Shown: positions 22,701-29,940 of the stretch, piece after piece
Layout of the letters: the number at the start of each line of letters is the position of its first letter
Numbering within the stretch: the first letter of the stretch is position 1
Assembly: GCA_002633005.1 (NCBI GenBank)
Contig: NMRA01000027.1
Span: forward strand, 347,265 to 411,264
Direction of reading: 5' to 3'
Length of the DNA stretch: 64,000 bases
DNA from: Phoronis australis
Lineage: Eukaryota; Phoronida; Phoronidae
Made by a program: the position numbers and the translations under genes
Notes under the pieces: model-generated
The model's database searches: none
What the model saw: the letters and a program-made list of their open reading frames with translations, nothing else
What the model was told of the DNA's origin: nothing

Positions 22701-25700
22701 TTAGGCTTACCGCTTGTGCAAATTTCTTTAGATACAATGCACATCTAGCTCGTTAGATTGCGTGGTTCTGGCCAAAAGATGGTATCTGCTGTGGCAAATG
22801 AACTCAGGTGACACGCACGCGCTCGCTTACTCACAAACGCAGACAACTTCAAAACAAACGTCACGTGACAACAACATGTGTGTTCGTCCAGACATTTTTC
22901 TCATATTGCACCGATCATACATGTAGATGGCTCGATGTACTAGCATAGATTTGTACTTAAACCTGCCGTGACCCCGACTCCACAGGAACTTAAAAATTTT
23001 ATGGACGCTACTTGGAAAACTTAAGGAGGATTTCAGGTAATTTGCTTGAGTCGAAACTGTATTTTTGTTCAAGCATTCAAGTTGCCATATCGACGATTGC
23101 GAGGCAGACAGTCGGCGAGTTTTCGCCCTGGGATTTCAGCACAATTTTCTATAAAATGATCATAATTTTGCAGCAAAGTTTGATAACAATGCACCATGGT
23201 TTTGTAGAAAGTCTTTCATAGATTACAGATACCTCACAGAGCGTAAATACGATGAATCTTAGCTTCCGATTTCACCCGTTTCGGAGACCGGGTTTCAACG
23301 GCCTTGGGTTATAATAAGCGCCCCCCCCCCCTGAAACGGAAGTTTTCTAAGCGCCCTCAGCGGTTATTACGGCGAATATGGTACTTTGCTTTTGGACTTC
23401 AGAACACAAGCTTGAAGATAGCTTTATTGGCAGTACTTGAAAGATTTTTGAGAAACCTTGACAAGGGAACAAAGTGAATTAAAAAATTTTGAAATCCTAG
23501 TAGTGTGCCAGATCAAGAGATGTTCTTCCTCTACTTGTAAAGCTCGTCAGTGTCGACCACTCCTAACTTAACCTGACACAAGGATGCCAAGTATGAAATA
23601 ATAGCAATAGGACATGACGGCTTCCCAGATTTTCTCGGTTTCCTTTTCCGGCTTTTAGTATAATTTGAGTTTAATAAACTTGATCTTCATTATGCGTCTG
23701 ATTACATGTATTTAGCATCCATGAGAAAACTGGCTATCGGCTACCATGGTATCCCCTGTTGACCGTTATTGTTTGGCTACCATAACATCCCCTGTTGGCC
23801 GTTATTGTTTGGCTACCATAACATCCCCTGTTGGTCATTATTGTTTTCGACAAGAAATTTCTTGTCCGTCACATATTTAAACTTGACTCAGAGCTATGTT
23901 TCATTGGGGTGGGCTGGCACCAGTCGGATTTCAGATGGATATGACTAATAGAGCACCCTTTTTGGCCATTTTAGTTTTTGATTGGAAGTTACTTTTTGGC
24001 AAAGAGGATGAATTTTTTTAAAATTGACTGTCGTATGAAGTGGGAATGAACCACCACGAGTCGATTTCTGATCAGATTCTAGTACCGCAACATCCCCTGT
24101 TTGTATTTTTATTTTTCAATAAGAAATTTCTTGTTCGTCAAGTTTTGGCAATTTGATTAGACAAATTTTGGCGGAACTTAACATAGTGGTATGCTGTGGG
24201 AATACACCACTACCAGTTGATTTTCGGACGAAGTCTTCTACCCTAGCAGTCCATTTTAGCAATTTCAAGTTTTCAACAATATTTTCATTGTCCGTCACTT
24301 ATTGTCATTATGTCTTGGTGAAACTTAACATTAGTTTGCCCCAACATCAATCGATTTGAGGCCAAATTCACGCGTAGTCACCCACTAAAATACTATAATG
24401 CATGTAAGGAGTCGCACTGTAAAGTACTGTAGTGCATATAAGAAGTCACACAGTAAAGTACTATAGTGCATGTACGGATTCACACTGTAAAATACTCTCT
24501 TGGTCATTCACCCATAAATCGCTAATAAAGCAGGAAACAAATTAAAGTTTGTATTGTCATTTTAGCTGGCGGCGTAGATTATAATGGTATTGTGGAGGAC
24601 ATAATTATACATTGTTGATGGTAATTAGTATTATGTACACAGAACTTTAATTATCTGACTGCAGTACAAGTTGGGAATGTCATCATTATGCCATTAGTGT
24701 GAGACTATTGACCCATTGGTACACCAGTGATTTTGTTGGCTGTTCAACCCCACCGTGCACTTTCTCACACAGTGGCTATTTGTATACAGGTCAAGGTCAA
24801 AGCTTCTAGTGGGACTGTGGTCGTAATGCTTTGGGTTTATCATTGTATCGTCTCGTCACTAGTCCCTCATCCTGGAAATGGCGGGTGTACCTTTCATGAC
24901 TAGTTTCACAAAGAAAGGGTGCCTTCTTTGACAAGATTTCCTACAAAAGGGTGCCTTGTCCAACAAAATTCCCTTCAAGCAAGTTGAATTTGGGTATTCA
25001 AAAGCCATCAAAAGTTGCCTTTTGCAACAACAAATGTCGACTCCTGAAGGATTTTTTATAATTTCTTGCAAATGATGTCCTCTTTTTAGACCACATGTTG
25101 TTTATTCTTGATCTATCTCAGGCTCAATGAGTTGAACATTAATCTGTCCAGGAATAGTTACTGAAGCTTTAGATTGGAAGAATTAAACCAGGGCTGCAAA
25201 ACAGTGGTGTTCCTAGAATTCAACCTTCTGACAAAAGGATGACTTTTTATGCAAGGCTGCCAAAAATAGACCCCCTTTCTTCAAATCCACTTTCTAAATG
25301 TGTGGGTTTCCTAATTTTCCAGCTGCATTCCCTTTGTATCAAAGATACATTGGAGTACCCCCCCGAGGTCATGTATAAGGGTCACATGTGAGTCATCAAA
25401 TGTTCTCTGCTCAATTACTGCCAGTCTGTGCCTTCATTAAACACCCATTTGTTGTACTTTATCATCTCCACTCATATGTACAATGAAGCTGTTGTCTGAC
25501 TTGGCCATCATATTATACCTTCATGTCATTGAGCCCAAGCTGGTCCTGTGCTGGTGTGTATCACTGAACCTATCCAACTCTTGTCCATACTCTTTACAAA
25601 CACACCATTTATCTGTTCCCGTCTCCACAATTTCACTTTGGCTGCCATACTTCATTGCTTTTGACAAAATATGTTCTCATTCTAGAGGCTTCTTGCTAAA

Positions 25701-27093
25701 TGAAGATGTTTGTCAAGAGACAATGAACAATTTGAAGCGATTTACAAAATGCATTAAATGTTTGAGCCAATTCAACAGAGTTTGGGTATCCAACGTCGTA
25801 GTCTGGAAATGTCTAAGTTGACTCAGGTGTATTTTACATGGTATTCATCACCTTTTTATGTTCATGATGGAGGGTGATGACATAAGACAGGCTGTGGTCT
25901 CCTGATATGATGTATCCCTCTGATAAAACTACTTCATATTCTTTATACAAAGTGCTCCCATGTGTTATTAAGGCTAATGCTCAGAAGGCTATACATCTGG
26001 ATGAAGACTTAGGGTATGTCCTGAAATGCCCTCGTTGTCAATTACATGGCTGATGTGGGTTACCTTGAAGGCCCTTTAATACTTATGTTGATGCGCGTCA
26101 GTGTTTTGGGGAGTTTCGGTGTATATGAACGGTTAACTTTGGTCCTAGGTTGAAGTTAACAGGGCCACTTAATTTCGTAGTAAACAGGTGGATTTAACAT
26201 CGGAGCATTAATGCTGTGACTTGGGTCTCATCTAAGTTATTGCCAGGGATCATTGATATTAACATTCAAAGGGCAGTGTCATCGCTAATAGTTGCTTGTA
26301 TTTTTCTTGAGTAATAACCAATCGAATTAGAAGTAAGTTCTATATCAATTAGCCCACGTAAATGTTCTCAAATTGTCACATTTAAAAAATCTCTTAGTGT
26401 GCATGGGATGCATCAGCGCTACCTTGTGATTGTTTCCATGACGACAGCGTCAGCTAGCGTTTACTTCAATGCCGTCAACTACTGAAGCTGGTATGAATGA
26501 TTCACTTTATTTCACGGTTACGGTAACTCCGACGCTCTGCTCATGCCGGAGTTAAGTTAGTATGAAAGGACCTTTAGAGGTGATAAACCGTGTTTAGGTT
26601 GGTTTGTGGATATTAATTAACTGCTATGAGAAAGAAAATAATGCTCTGGAACTCAGGTATACCTTTTAGAATTTGGAAAGAGTTTGAAAAATCCAGAAAG
26701 TCTTGCTGAATCAGTTAGCATCACTAATGCTTTTGACAAGATAATTAAATATTGCTGCCTGGGGGAAAGGCCATCCAAGTCCCACAGGAGGATGCATGTT
26801 GTCAGTGTTACCAAATGGGAAGGTGTTTTTGCAGACTGATGTTTTTTGTCTGTCAGTTTTTGTATATGGTGGTGGAAGTCCCACTTGTGCATTAGCAGGG
26901 GAGACAACATGAATGAGATCATCAAAACAAGTTTGATTAAAACAGTTATTTGTAAACCTATGTATTTTCATCCCCTTAGCCTTCGTCCACAAGCACCAAA
27001 TACTTGGAGGACATCAGCACATCTCAGCTGTTTGACATCGCCACAGTCTCCGACCATGACTCGGAGGAAGACTATTATTGGTCAGATACATAG
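1567..27093 (+). CDS. MIS18BP1: MIS18BP1/KNL2 (M18BP1) gene, 3' portion, nine visible coding exons
   Basis: Mis18-binding protein 1 is the centromere-licensing factor that, with the Mis18 complex and HJURP, directs new CENP-A to centromeres after mitosis. Seen here in order: the C-terminal part of a SANTA domain ending in the GFPPNW signature, a Ser/Lys-rich linker, a CENP-C-like motif (GRSVKPSLAWW), further basic linker, an N gap, the conserved GTMKRKRHLRQ block, an acidic LPGFESDDSDDE stretch, and an acidic end EEDYYWSDT. Exons are 1567-1716, 3090-3574, 4049-4222, 4911-5033, 5396-5529, 8837-8946, 13276-13448, 13697-13769 and 26980-27093. All splice phases agree except across the gap, where the missing coding exon(s) must total 1 modulo 3 bases. 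About 511 codons are visible; the vertebrate protein is roughly 1,100 residues. The start codon lies upstream of the window. The SANT/Myb domain expected between the CENP-C-like motif and GTMKRK is not visible. The identity is family knowledge applied to several ordered motifs. Confidence 0.87.
1915..2614. repeat. 27-bp minisatellite, ~26 units, with palindromic core
   Basis: The unit is TTGTAGGATACAATTGTG followed by TTACATTTG, with variants GACACAATT, GATACAGTT and a TTTCTTG spacer. The ACACAATTGTGT core is a perfect palindrome. Variants occur in blocks, so part of the array seems to have been duplicated. One N sits at 2426 where a unit is 3 bases short. The period is a multiple of three, so it gives spurious Cys-rich frames on both strands. 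It lies in a MIS18BP1 intron. Confidence 0.9.
3090..3574 (+). CDS. MIS18BP1: MIS18BP1 exon: Ser/Lys/Arg-rich linker
   Basis: A 485-base exon runs from TTTCCTCAG|GG to GAGT|GTAAGC. It encodes a low-complexity, probably disordered segment with basic runs (TRKSRKSS, GRKSKQLTRLKE) and an acidic patch (SDSEESSSES) before DWAAKN. Several Ser/Thr-Pro sites (VTPAPL, RTPRPS, ATPKTV) are candidate CDK sites, in keeping with the known CDK control of Mis18BP1 loading; that they are used here is inference. Phase 2 in and phase 1 out match both neighbouring exons. Confidence 0.85.
3742..3780 (+). repeat. (GT)n-rich microsatellite
   Basis: Interrupted TG/CG-TG run (TGTGTGTGTGCGTGTGTG and onward) in the intron between exons 3090-3574 and 4049-4222. 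Confidence 0.7.
4049..4222 (+). CDS. MIS18BP1: MIS18BP1 exon: CENP-C-like (CENPC-k) motif
   Basis: The exon is bounded by TTGCAG|CT and AAGG|GTATGA, phase 1 to phase 1. It encodes GRSVKPSLAWWSNERVVF followed by HVDIVKGTVDTIQE. The R-x(4)-P-x(3)-WW pattern with a following ER is the CENP-C motif, which binds the CENP-A nucleosome C-terminal tail and acidic patch. MIS18BP1/KNL2 of plants, frogs, birds and fish carries such a motif; eutherian mammals have lost it. SANTA, then the CENP-C motif, in this order distinguishes the protein from CENP-C itself, which has a C-terminal cupin and no SANTA. Confidence 0.85.
4552..4770 (+). mobile_element. tRNA-derived SINE
   Basis: The head resembles a tRNA: AGCTAACTCAGTGAATAGTG (A-box region, from 4565), then a B box GGTCATAGGTTAAATCCC at 4605-4622. 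The body repeats ACTTGGCTG(T/C)(A/G)TACATGAGTAGG twice and ends near GTCCGGTTTGAAATAATTGA. Head-body-AT-rich tail organisation is typical of SINE2-type elements. It lies in the intron downstream of the CENP-C-like exon; boundaries are approximate. Confidence 0.65.
4911..5033 (+). CDS. MIS18BP1: MIS18BP1 exon: basic linker with acidic patch
   Basis: A phase 1-1 exon of 123 bases between AATTGCAG|GT and AAAAAGG|GTAAAA. It encodes VKRSKKAPSKKPLKTVIV and then QDSSDSEFETFDKKSP, a lysine-rich run followed by a serine/acidic cluster typical of casein-kinase-type sites. No folded domain is visible. Placement rests on phase continuity with the CENP-C-like exon before it and exon 5396-5529 after it. 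Confidence 0.78.
5225..5384 (+). repeat. ~52-bp tandem repeat, three units, next to a splice acceptor
   Basis: Units begin GAGGGTTACCAAGAC (or GAGGGTCACCTAGAC) and contain CTGTATTTACAACTTGAGCC or variants. The third unit ends in GTATTTACAAC just before the TTGTGTTGTTAACAG acceptor of exon 5396-5529. Confidence 0.65.
5396..5529 (+). CDS. MIS18BP1: MIS18BP1 exon: linker before the assembly gap
   Basis: The exon starts after TTGTTAACAG and ends at AAA|GTAAGT, phase 1 to phase 0. It encodes GKPRQPSDMEYAKILPENKS, then GKLRRRKLSEKFND and TSKEAKSIKAK, a basic, partly helical linker. The next exon(s) should begin in phase 0 and probably encode the SANT/Myb domain, but the following sequence runs into the N gap. 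A ~52-bp tandem repeat (5225-5384) lies directly upstream of the acceptor. Confidence 0.78.
5656..6588. other. Assembly gap, 933 N
   Basis: A run of N in a MIS18BP1 intron/exon region. By phase arithmetic the missing coding exon(s) between 5529 and 8837 enter in phase 0, leave in phase 1 and total 1 modulo 3 bases. The SANT/Myb domain expected here is not found in the visible flanks, so it probably lies in the gap. Confidence 0.95.
6589..7100. promoter_or_regulatory. Intragenic CpG-dense segment (possible CpG island or internal promoter)
   Basis: I count about 19 CpG in 6601-6840, against roughly 2-3 per 240 bases in ordinary MIS18BP1 intron. The segment holds an inverted CCAAT (CATTGGTCATTCC near 7010) and a 30-codon frame MASRVIVKRGDKYYGSAAKN... 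(6770-6860) that I do not recognise. It could be an unmethylated internal promoter, a young transposon fragment, or a scaffold-join artefact beside the gap. Confidence 0.35.
8222..8241. repeat. G/C hairpin CTGCCCCC...GGGGGCAG
   Basis: A short inverted repeat inside a degraded relative of the CTCF-like repeat family: a similar CTGCCCCACCAGTGGCAG occurs about 125 bases later at 8347-8364. Confidence 0.4.
8382..8836 (+). repeat. 41-bp minisatellite carrying eleven acceptor-like TTTACAG sites
   Basis: The unit is GGGTAATACCCTGGGTCTGA then CTCTTGCTGTGTGTTTACAGA (41 bases), about eleven units. Each carries a T/G-rich run ending in TTTACAG. The last, partial unit ends in CTGGTGCTGTAG, the acceptor of MIS18BP1 exon 8837-8946; the preceding TTTACAG (ending 8803) is a second, phase-compatible acceptor. 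Confidence 0.9.
8837..8946 (+). CDS. MIS18BP1: MIS18BP1 exon: conserved GTMKRK block
   Basis: It encodes GTMKRKRHLRQMLELHNHG, then CEDDIGDSTPFRKRKKVQ, ending in GTCCAG|GTAAAG, phase 1 to phase 0. A GTLKRK-type block followed by an acidic stretch and a TPF/TPL motif is a conserved C-terminal region of vertebrate MIS18BP1. Two starts are possible: CTGTAG|GC at 8837, or 33 bases earlier at TTTACAG|AG (8804), which is in the same phase and adds NTLGLTGAV before GTMKRK. Both acceptors lie within the last unit or units of a 41-bp minisatellite. Confidence 0.83.
8947..13275 (+). other. MIS18BP1 intron, 4.3 kb
   Basis: Apart from the hAT-like element at 9952-12603 I see no gene or RNA feature. The flanks (8947-9951 and 12604-13275) are AT-rich and CpG-poor. 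Confidence 0.6.
9952..12603. mobile_element. 2.65-kb hAT-like element, non-coding or decayed
   Basis: Ends CAGGGCTCGA and TCGAGCCCTA are inverted repeats flanked by the direct repeat CGAGT (9947-9951 and 12604-12608). Subterminal motifs AGGTCGCATTT and AGCTCGCATT recur in both orientations within 150 bases of each end, a layout typical of hAT transposase binding regions. No long transposase frame is present. The interior is CpG-richer than the surrounding intron, which suggests late insertion. It lies in the intron before exon 13276-13448. Confidence 0.7.
13276..13448 (+). CDS. MIS18BP1: MIS18BP1 exon: acidic patch and STPGIL-like segment
   Basis: The exon is bounded by TGTTGACAG|TT and AACAG|GTGAGT, phase 0 to phase 2. 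It encodes LPGFESDDSDDEGGVPSTTR and then segments including ANQRPEFEAM, STKKTPASTFLSPGIL and HSVNR. The LPxF-acidic cluster and the later TP/SPGIL segment match the arrangement in the C-terminal third of vertebrate MIS18BP1. It joins the previous exon at VQ-LPGF without a frame change. Confidence 0.82.
13697..13769 (+). CDS. MIS18BP1: MIS18BP1 exon: VDLYINRLKK segment
   Basis: A short 73-base exon runs from TTTACCCTAG|AAAT to TCAAAG|GTGAGT, phase 2 to phase 0. It encodes RNAVDLYINRLKK followed by APRVRTIMSRSK. A D-x-Y-(V/I)-x(2)-(L)xK helix is found near the C-terminus of MIS18BP1 in other animals. Both splice sites are strong and the phases fit the flanking exons. It is followed by a 13.2-kb intron. 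Confidence 0.78.
14051..14175. mobile_element. Short foldback (MITE-like) sequence with CCAAT and octamer motifs
   Basis: The left arm begins GGATCCGGAGTACCAATGCA; the right arm read inverted begins GGATACTCCACAATGCAAAT. The similarity extends about 35 bases with gaps. The interior holds ATTGG and CCAAT boxes and the right arm the octamer ATTTGCAT. No target duplication is clear. Two very short frames follow at 14196 and 14273. Confidence 0.35.
14645..14875 (+). repeat. ~60-bp tandem repeat, about four degenerate units
   Basis: Units contain GGTTACCATTGAATCCTTTG, then TGTGCTGACC and TGTTGTTGAACCT, with drift between copies. Intronic. Confidence 0.7.
16545..16925 (+). repeat. 45-bp minisatellite, ~8.5 units
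   Basis: The unit is CATCATAGTCTGTACACACA then GCCTTGTCAACCCTGCCTGT and CATTG. Because 45 is divisible by three, it opens repetitive frames of 100-137 codons on both strands, none with a plausible start, splice or family context. Located in the 13.2-kb last intron. Confidence 0.88.
18040..18600 (+). repeat. Truncated copy of the CTCF-like-motif repeat family
   Basis: It shows the same module order as the larger copies: CTTCTAGTGGCAATTTT near 18198, GCCACCTATTGGCCATTTT near 18340, GGCGCCGCATAGTGGCAATT near 18438, with the linking phrase on CATGAAATTTGGCAAATAGG. The palindromic head is missing. Confidence 0.6.
19412..20641 (+). mobile_element. 1.23-kb interspersed repeat with CTCF-like motifs (copy 1)
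   Basis: It starts ATTTTTATGCGCCCACATAT with a near-perfect palindrome (GCGCCCACATATATGTGGGTGC region) and ends GTGGGTGCATTTCAACACTA. Internal modules carry (G/C)CNCCTAGTGGC-type motifs near 19586, 19688, 19822, 19957, 20099, 20393 and 20541. The third module of the second period is replaced by unrelated C/G-rich sequence just after an N at 20144, so a misjoin is possible. Class unknown; the terminal GCACCCAC inversion suggests a DNA transposon. Confidence 0.6.
22023..23381. mobile_element. 1.36-kb non-autonomous DNA transposon with TA target duplication
   Basis: The left end CCGTATTCGCCGTAATAAC matches the right end inverted CCATATTCGCCGTAATAAC (18 of 19 bases), and both arms continue inward with GCGCCCCCC-type runs. 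Flanking TA occurs at 22021-22022 and 23382-23383, as for Tc1/mariner-type or related superfamilies. No transposase frame is visible. It is strikingly CpG-rich within a CpG-poor intron. One N occurs at 22282. Confidence 0.75.
23739..23846 (+). repeat. 36-bp tandem repeat, three units
   Basis: Three consecutive GGCTACCAT(G/A)(G/A)(T/C)ATCCCCTG-TTG(A/G)(C/T)C(G/A)TTATTGTTT units; the third abuts an 18-bp perfect palindrome. Confidence 0.8.
23849..23866. repeat. 18-bp perfect palindrome
   Basis: GACAAGAAATTTCTTGTC. A shorter form (AAGAAATTTCTT) recurs at 24121-24132 in the same repeat context, ~270 bases downstream. Confidence 0.75.
24387..24495 (+). repeat. 34-bp tandem repeat, ~3 units
   Basis: Units of the form AAAGTACTATAGTGCATGTA then (A/C)GGA(G/T)TC(G/A)CACTGT, with minor differences. 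Confidence 0.75.
26980..27093 (+). CDS. MIS18BP1: MIS18BP1 terminal coding exon
   Basis: After TTTTCATCCCCTTAG the frame reads PSSTSTKYLEDISTSQLF, then DIATVSDHDSEEDYYWSDT and TAG at 27091. Phase 0 matches the preceding donor. MIS18BP1 proteins commonly end in an acidic, aromatic tail of the (D/E)EDxYxSD type, which supports this as the true C-terminus. The exon is CpG-poor like the rest of the gene. An additional small exon inside the preceding 13.2-kb intron cannot be excluded. Confidence 0.8.
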   Translation, partial: PSSTSTKYLEDISTSQLFDIATVSDHDSEEDYYWSDT

Positions 27094-27383
27094 GCTGCAG
27101 CCTCAGTGGACTGTTGTCATGTGACTGGATCAAGTATGTGGACAGTTTTCTTTTGAACCACTTAATACAACAATGTTAAGGACCTTATTGGAACTCAATA
27201 CGCTAATGAATTGTGGGAATCTTATTTTCTTGTTCTTTGTCTTACTACTTTGTTAAAACACAACCAGCCTAAGGGTTTTCATTTTTCATCCCTGTGCATA
27301 TTGCCTTAGAGCTGCTATAATCCTGGAAAAAACAACTGGCGGTTTCAATTAAAACACTTCCCTTTATAGAAGGGATCTCAAGC

Positions 27384-27550
27384 TGTTTCTTGCTCAGATT
27401 GGAAGGGATTTCTAGTCTTGGTCAGAACTGTTAGTTGGTCACTGCTTGGAGCCATGCTGAACACTTAAAGCGAGTCAACGTGTTCACAACCCTTCAGCAA
27501 CTGTCAGTTCCTTCCATGTATAGAAATCACTTCTAATTTTAGCAAGAAAC
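27384..27550. repeat. Long imperfect foldback in the MIS18BP1 3' UTR
   Basis: The left arm begins GTTTCTTGCTCAGATTGGAA and the right arm inverted begins GTTTCTTGCTAAAATTAGAA; 24 of the first 30 positions agree. A weaker second block pairs (AGAACTGTTAGTTG against GGAACTGACAGTTG). The RNA could fold into a stem of roughly 60-70 bp. It could be a small MITE or a hairpin with regulatory or small-RNA potential. Confidence 0.55.
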
Positions 27551-27980
27551 AAGTCAAAGCTCAGCTTATTACAGGATGTGATCTAGAACAAAAGTTAGTT
27601 TTTTGACAGAGAGCAGTAGGTTGTATAGCAGCTCTTGATGACTATGCTGTAAAGAGGCATTGTAGTGAGCATGGTGTATAGGATTCATTTCTGAACTGAT
27701 CTTTTGTCCTAAAGTTTAAACTGAAGCTCATAGTAAAAATGGGAGACTTGATATTCAATAGGTCGGCTAGGACGCTGTTTCTTTTATTACCTGAACGTAA
27801 AAAGCTTACACTTTTGGTTTATCACAGTATCATTGATCCTGTCTGTGACAAAGAATTACAGGTAATGACAATAAAAAGTTGTCAACTTGCTCACAGCTGT
27901 CATGTGATGCCAGTATCTCTGGTGTGTACCTGAAGCCACTCTTGTCAAGAGGTGGCGCCCTTGTTTCTGGAACGCCAGCT

Positions 27981-27986
27981 AATAAA
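27981..27986 (+). promoter_or_regulatory. Candidate poly(A) signal AATAAA
   Basis: A canonical hexamer about 890 bases after the MIS18BP1 stop, with a T-rich region 30-60 bases downstream. It is the first AATAAA after the stop. Confidence 0.5.
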
Positions 27987-28434
27987 TGTCCACTTATTGA
28001 ATCACAATGAAATTGTTTTCTTTATATTAATTTATAGTATTTTTGTCAAAATGTTTATACAGCTTTTTATGGTTTTATAGAAAGGTGGTGATAAAGTTGT
28101 ACATACTTGTTACAATTTGTTTGTAATTATGTCTACAAGCCATCATGTAGTATTTGTACTTTTTCTGTCTCAGTGTCACATTTACTTTGCAAATGGTTTA
28201 ACTAGCAATATGCCTCAACTACTGGAAATTTTGCTGTGGTGACCCTGTTTGATGGTCTCAGTCAGATCTTGCTGTTGATATCCATAGTTTGTTGGTAAAA
28301 GTTCTGCAGCCCATGGTTCTATAGACCATGGAATGGGTATGTTTCCCCTAAGACCCTTCAGGAATGAATTATTTTTTATAAGTGAAGTTATGCTTTGATA
28401 TATCTAATGCTGTCTATTCAACTAAGCTACATTG

Positions 28435-28550
28435 TGCCAAAACTAATCAGACAAAATGACCCATAATTCCTCATCATGACGGTTCGGCACAAACAGACAA
28501 AATGACACATAATTCCTGGTTGTGATGGCTCAGTATAAGCGGAATTCTCT
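28435..28550 (+). repeat. Two degenerate ~60-bp direct repeats
   Basis: CAGACAAAATGACCCATAAT and CAGACAAAATGACACATAAT, each followed by TCCT and a GACGGTTCGG/GATGGCTCAG variant. Confidence 0.55.
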
Positions 28551-29858
28551 GTTTTGTTAGCCACGTATTTTCACTGTAATACGGAATGAACTGACATGAT
28601 AGGGAAAACAGTATTTTGTCCCATTAGGATGGTATTTGCTGTAAGAAAATGTAACATGAAGCAGTGCGTGTTAATACATGTGGTCTATGAGTTTTCATCT
28701 TAACTAAGTGTTTTCTTTGGAACTGTTTTTAAATGAACACCATAAGCTGACGTCAGTCAGAAATTTTGAAAAACCTAGATTATATATTTTTAGGTTTCGT
28801 TTAACAGTTATATATCCTGTCCGAGCCTTTGTTGTTGTGAATGAATTTCTTGAGATGCAAAACGAACACCAGATTTGGAGAAGCCACTACAATATGACTG
28901 GATGAGCAGGAATAGGTAATTTTGGAAATATTTAAATGAGGTAAACAAAAACAATGCATTTGAGGCAGGCGAAAAATCACGCTTTGAGCTGTGATTAAGC
29001 ACAGAGTGCATTGTTTTTAAAACTTAAAAAGAGGCTCACTTTTAAAATGGCGACTGCGTGAATAAGGGTGTATAACCATCCACATGCCTATATATTAACA
29101 TTTTTTAAGCAAATTTCGAAAGAGGAGATAAAACTATTTTGATTTCATGAAATTACCTATTCTGGTCTATTATATTAGGTGGTTTGAAAGATGTATTTTA
29201 ACATGAAATAAACCAGGATAGTAGAAACAAAGCATTTTTCATTTCATTAAAAACTGAACACCTCAAGCCAGGACTTCCAAAACTGAGCTGTGTTGTAGTG
29301 ACTAAAATATTGGCCATTTGCAAAGAGGGTGTTTTCTACATGAGTTCAGGGATCAAGTGTTGGGGTCTGCCTGTGAAACAGGCAAACAAGGGATGATGTA
29401 CTGTAAATTTGTAGCATTCACTAGTCATTAATTAAAGTGGGTGGACCACAGTTTGATAAATAAGACGGCAACATTTCAAATTAAACCGAATTTATTTTTT
29501 GCAATGTTATGTATCGAAAGGATGTTTGATTGGTTACAAAAAATTATCAAGGTCACATGTCCTTGCATTCTCTAACAATAACAGCAGAAAATTAAGCCGG
29601 TGGCAACTGAAAAAGTTTGAAACATAGTCAATCAAATGCAAAGGGCCTCAACTTGAGCTCTGTTGTGCGCATGCATATTTGTTCATTCATCGCCTTACCA
29701 TGGGAGCCCTCATTGCTAAAGAGCACACCTTGTGATTAGCTTATGGTGATGGACAACTTGTGTCACCACAAAGTAAGGGAGAGCTATCTTGGGACTGCTG
29801 AGTGAACTAAAAGTACCAGTAACATTGTAAGAGAAAAGAGTGCCAAGATGATGATCAG

Positions 29859-29940
29859 ATGTCAGATCATACGGTGATATGTTCTGCTGGGGAAGCTGGA
29901 GGTGAAAACAACAGCCAACTGGATAAAGTTTTATTGGATG
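29859..29940 (+). CDS. Possible first coding exon, unidentified (weak)
   Basis: An ATG opens MSDHTVICSAGEAGGENNSQ then LDKVLLD and a good donor GGATG|GTAAGTTC. The only close acceptor in a matching phase (CTTTTCTCTCAG|GT at 30089) gives a further 22 codons to a stop at about 30,159. The start context is weak and the surroundings lack a CpG-rich promoter. I do not recognise the peptide; it may be chance. Confidence 0.2.

Larger units (their letters stand above)
13770..26979 (+). other. MIS18BP1 last intron, 13.2 kb
   Basis: A CpG-poor intron with strong GTGAGT donor and TCATCCCCTTAG acceptor. It contains the 14051 foldback, tandem repeats at 14645, 16545, 23739 and 24387, copies of the CTCF-like repeat family at 18040-18600 and 19412-20641, and the CpG-rich TA-flanked element at 22023-23381. 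I see no convincing additional exon. Confidence 0.6.
27094..28010 (+). other. MIS18BP1: MIS18BP1 3' untranslated region (3' end approximate)
   Basis: Sequence after the stop contains no further open frame of note. The first good poly(A) signal is AATAAA at 27981-27986, followed by T/G-rich sequence, so cleavage near 28,000-28,020 is likely. The UTR includes a long imperfect foldback at 27384-27550. The exact end is inferred; no transcript data. Confidence 0.5.

Noticed and set aside
25483-25821. Plus-strand 112-codon frame in the last MIS18BP1 intron
   Set aside because: Composition and context do not suggest an exon; no phase-compatible good splice sites.
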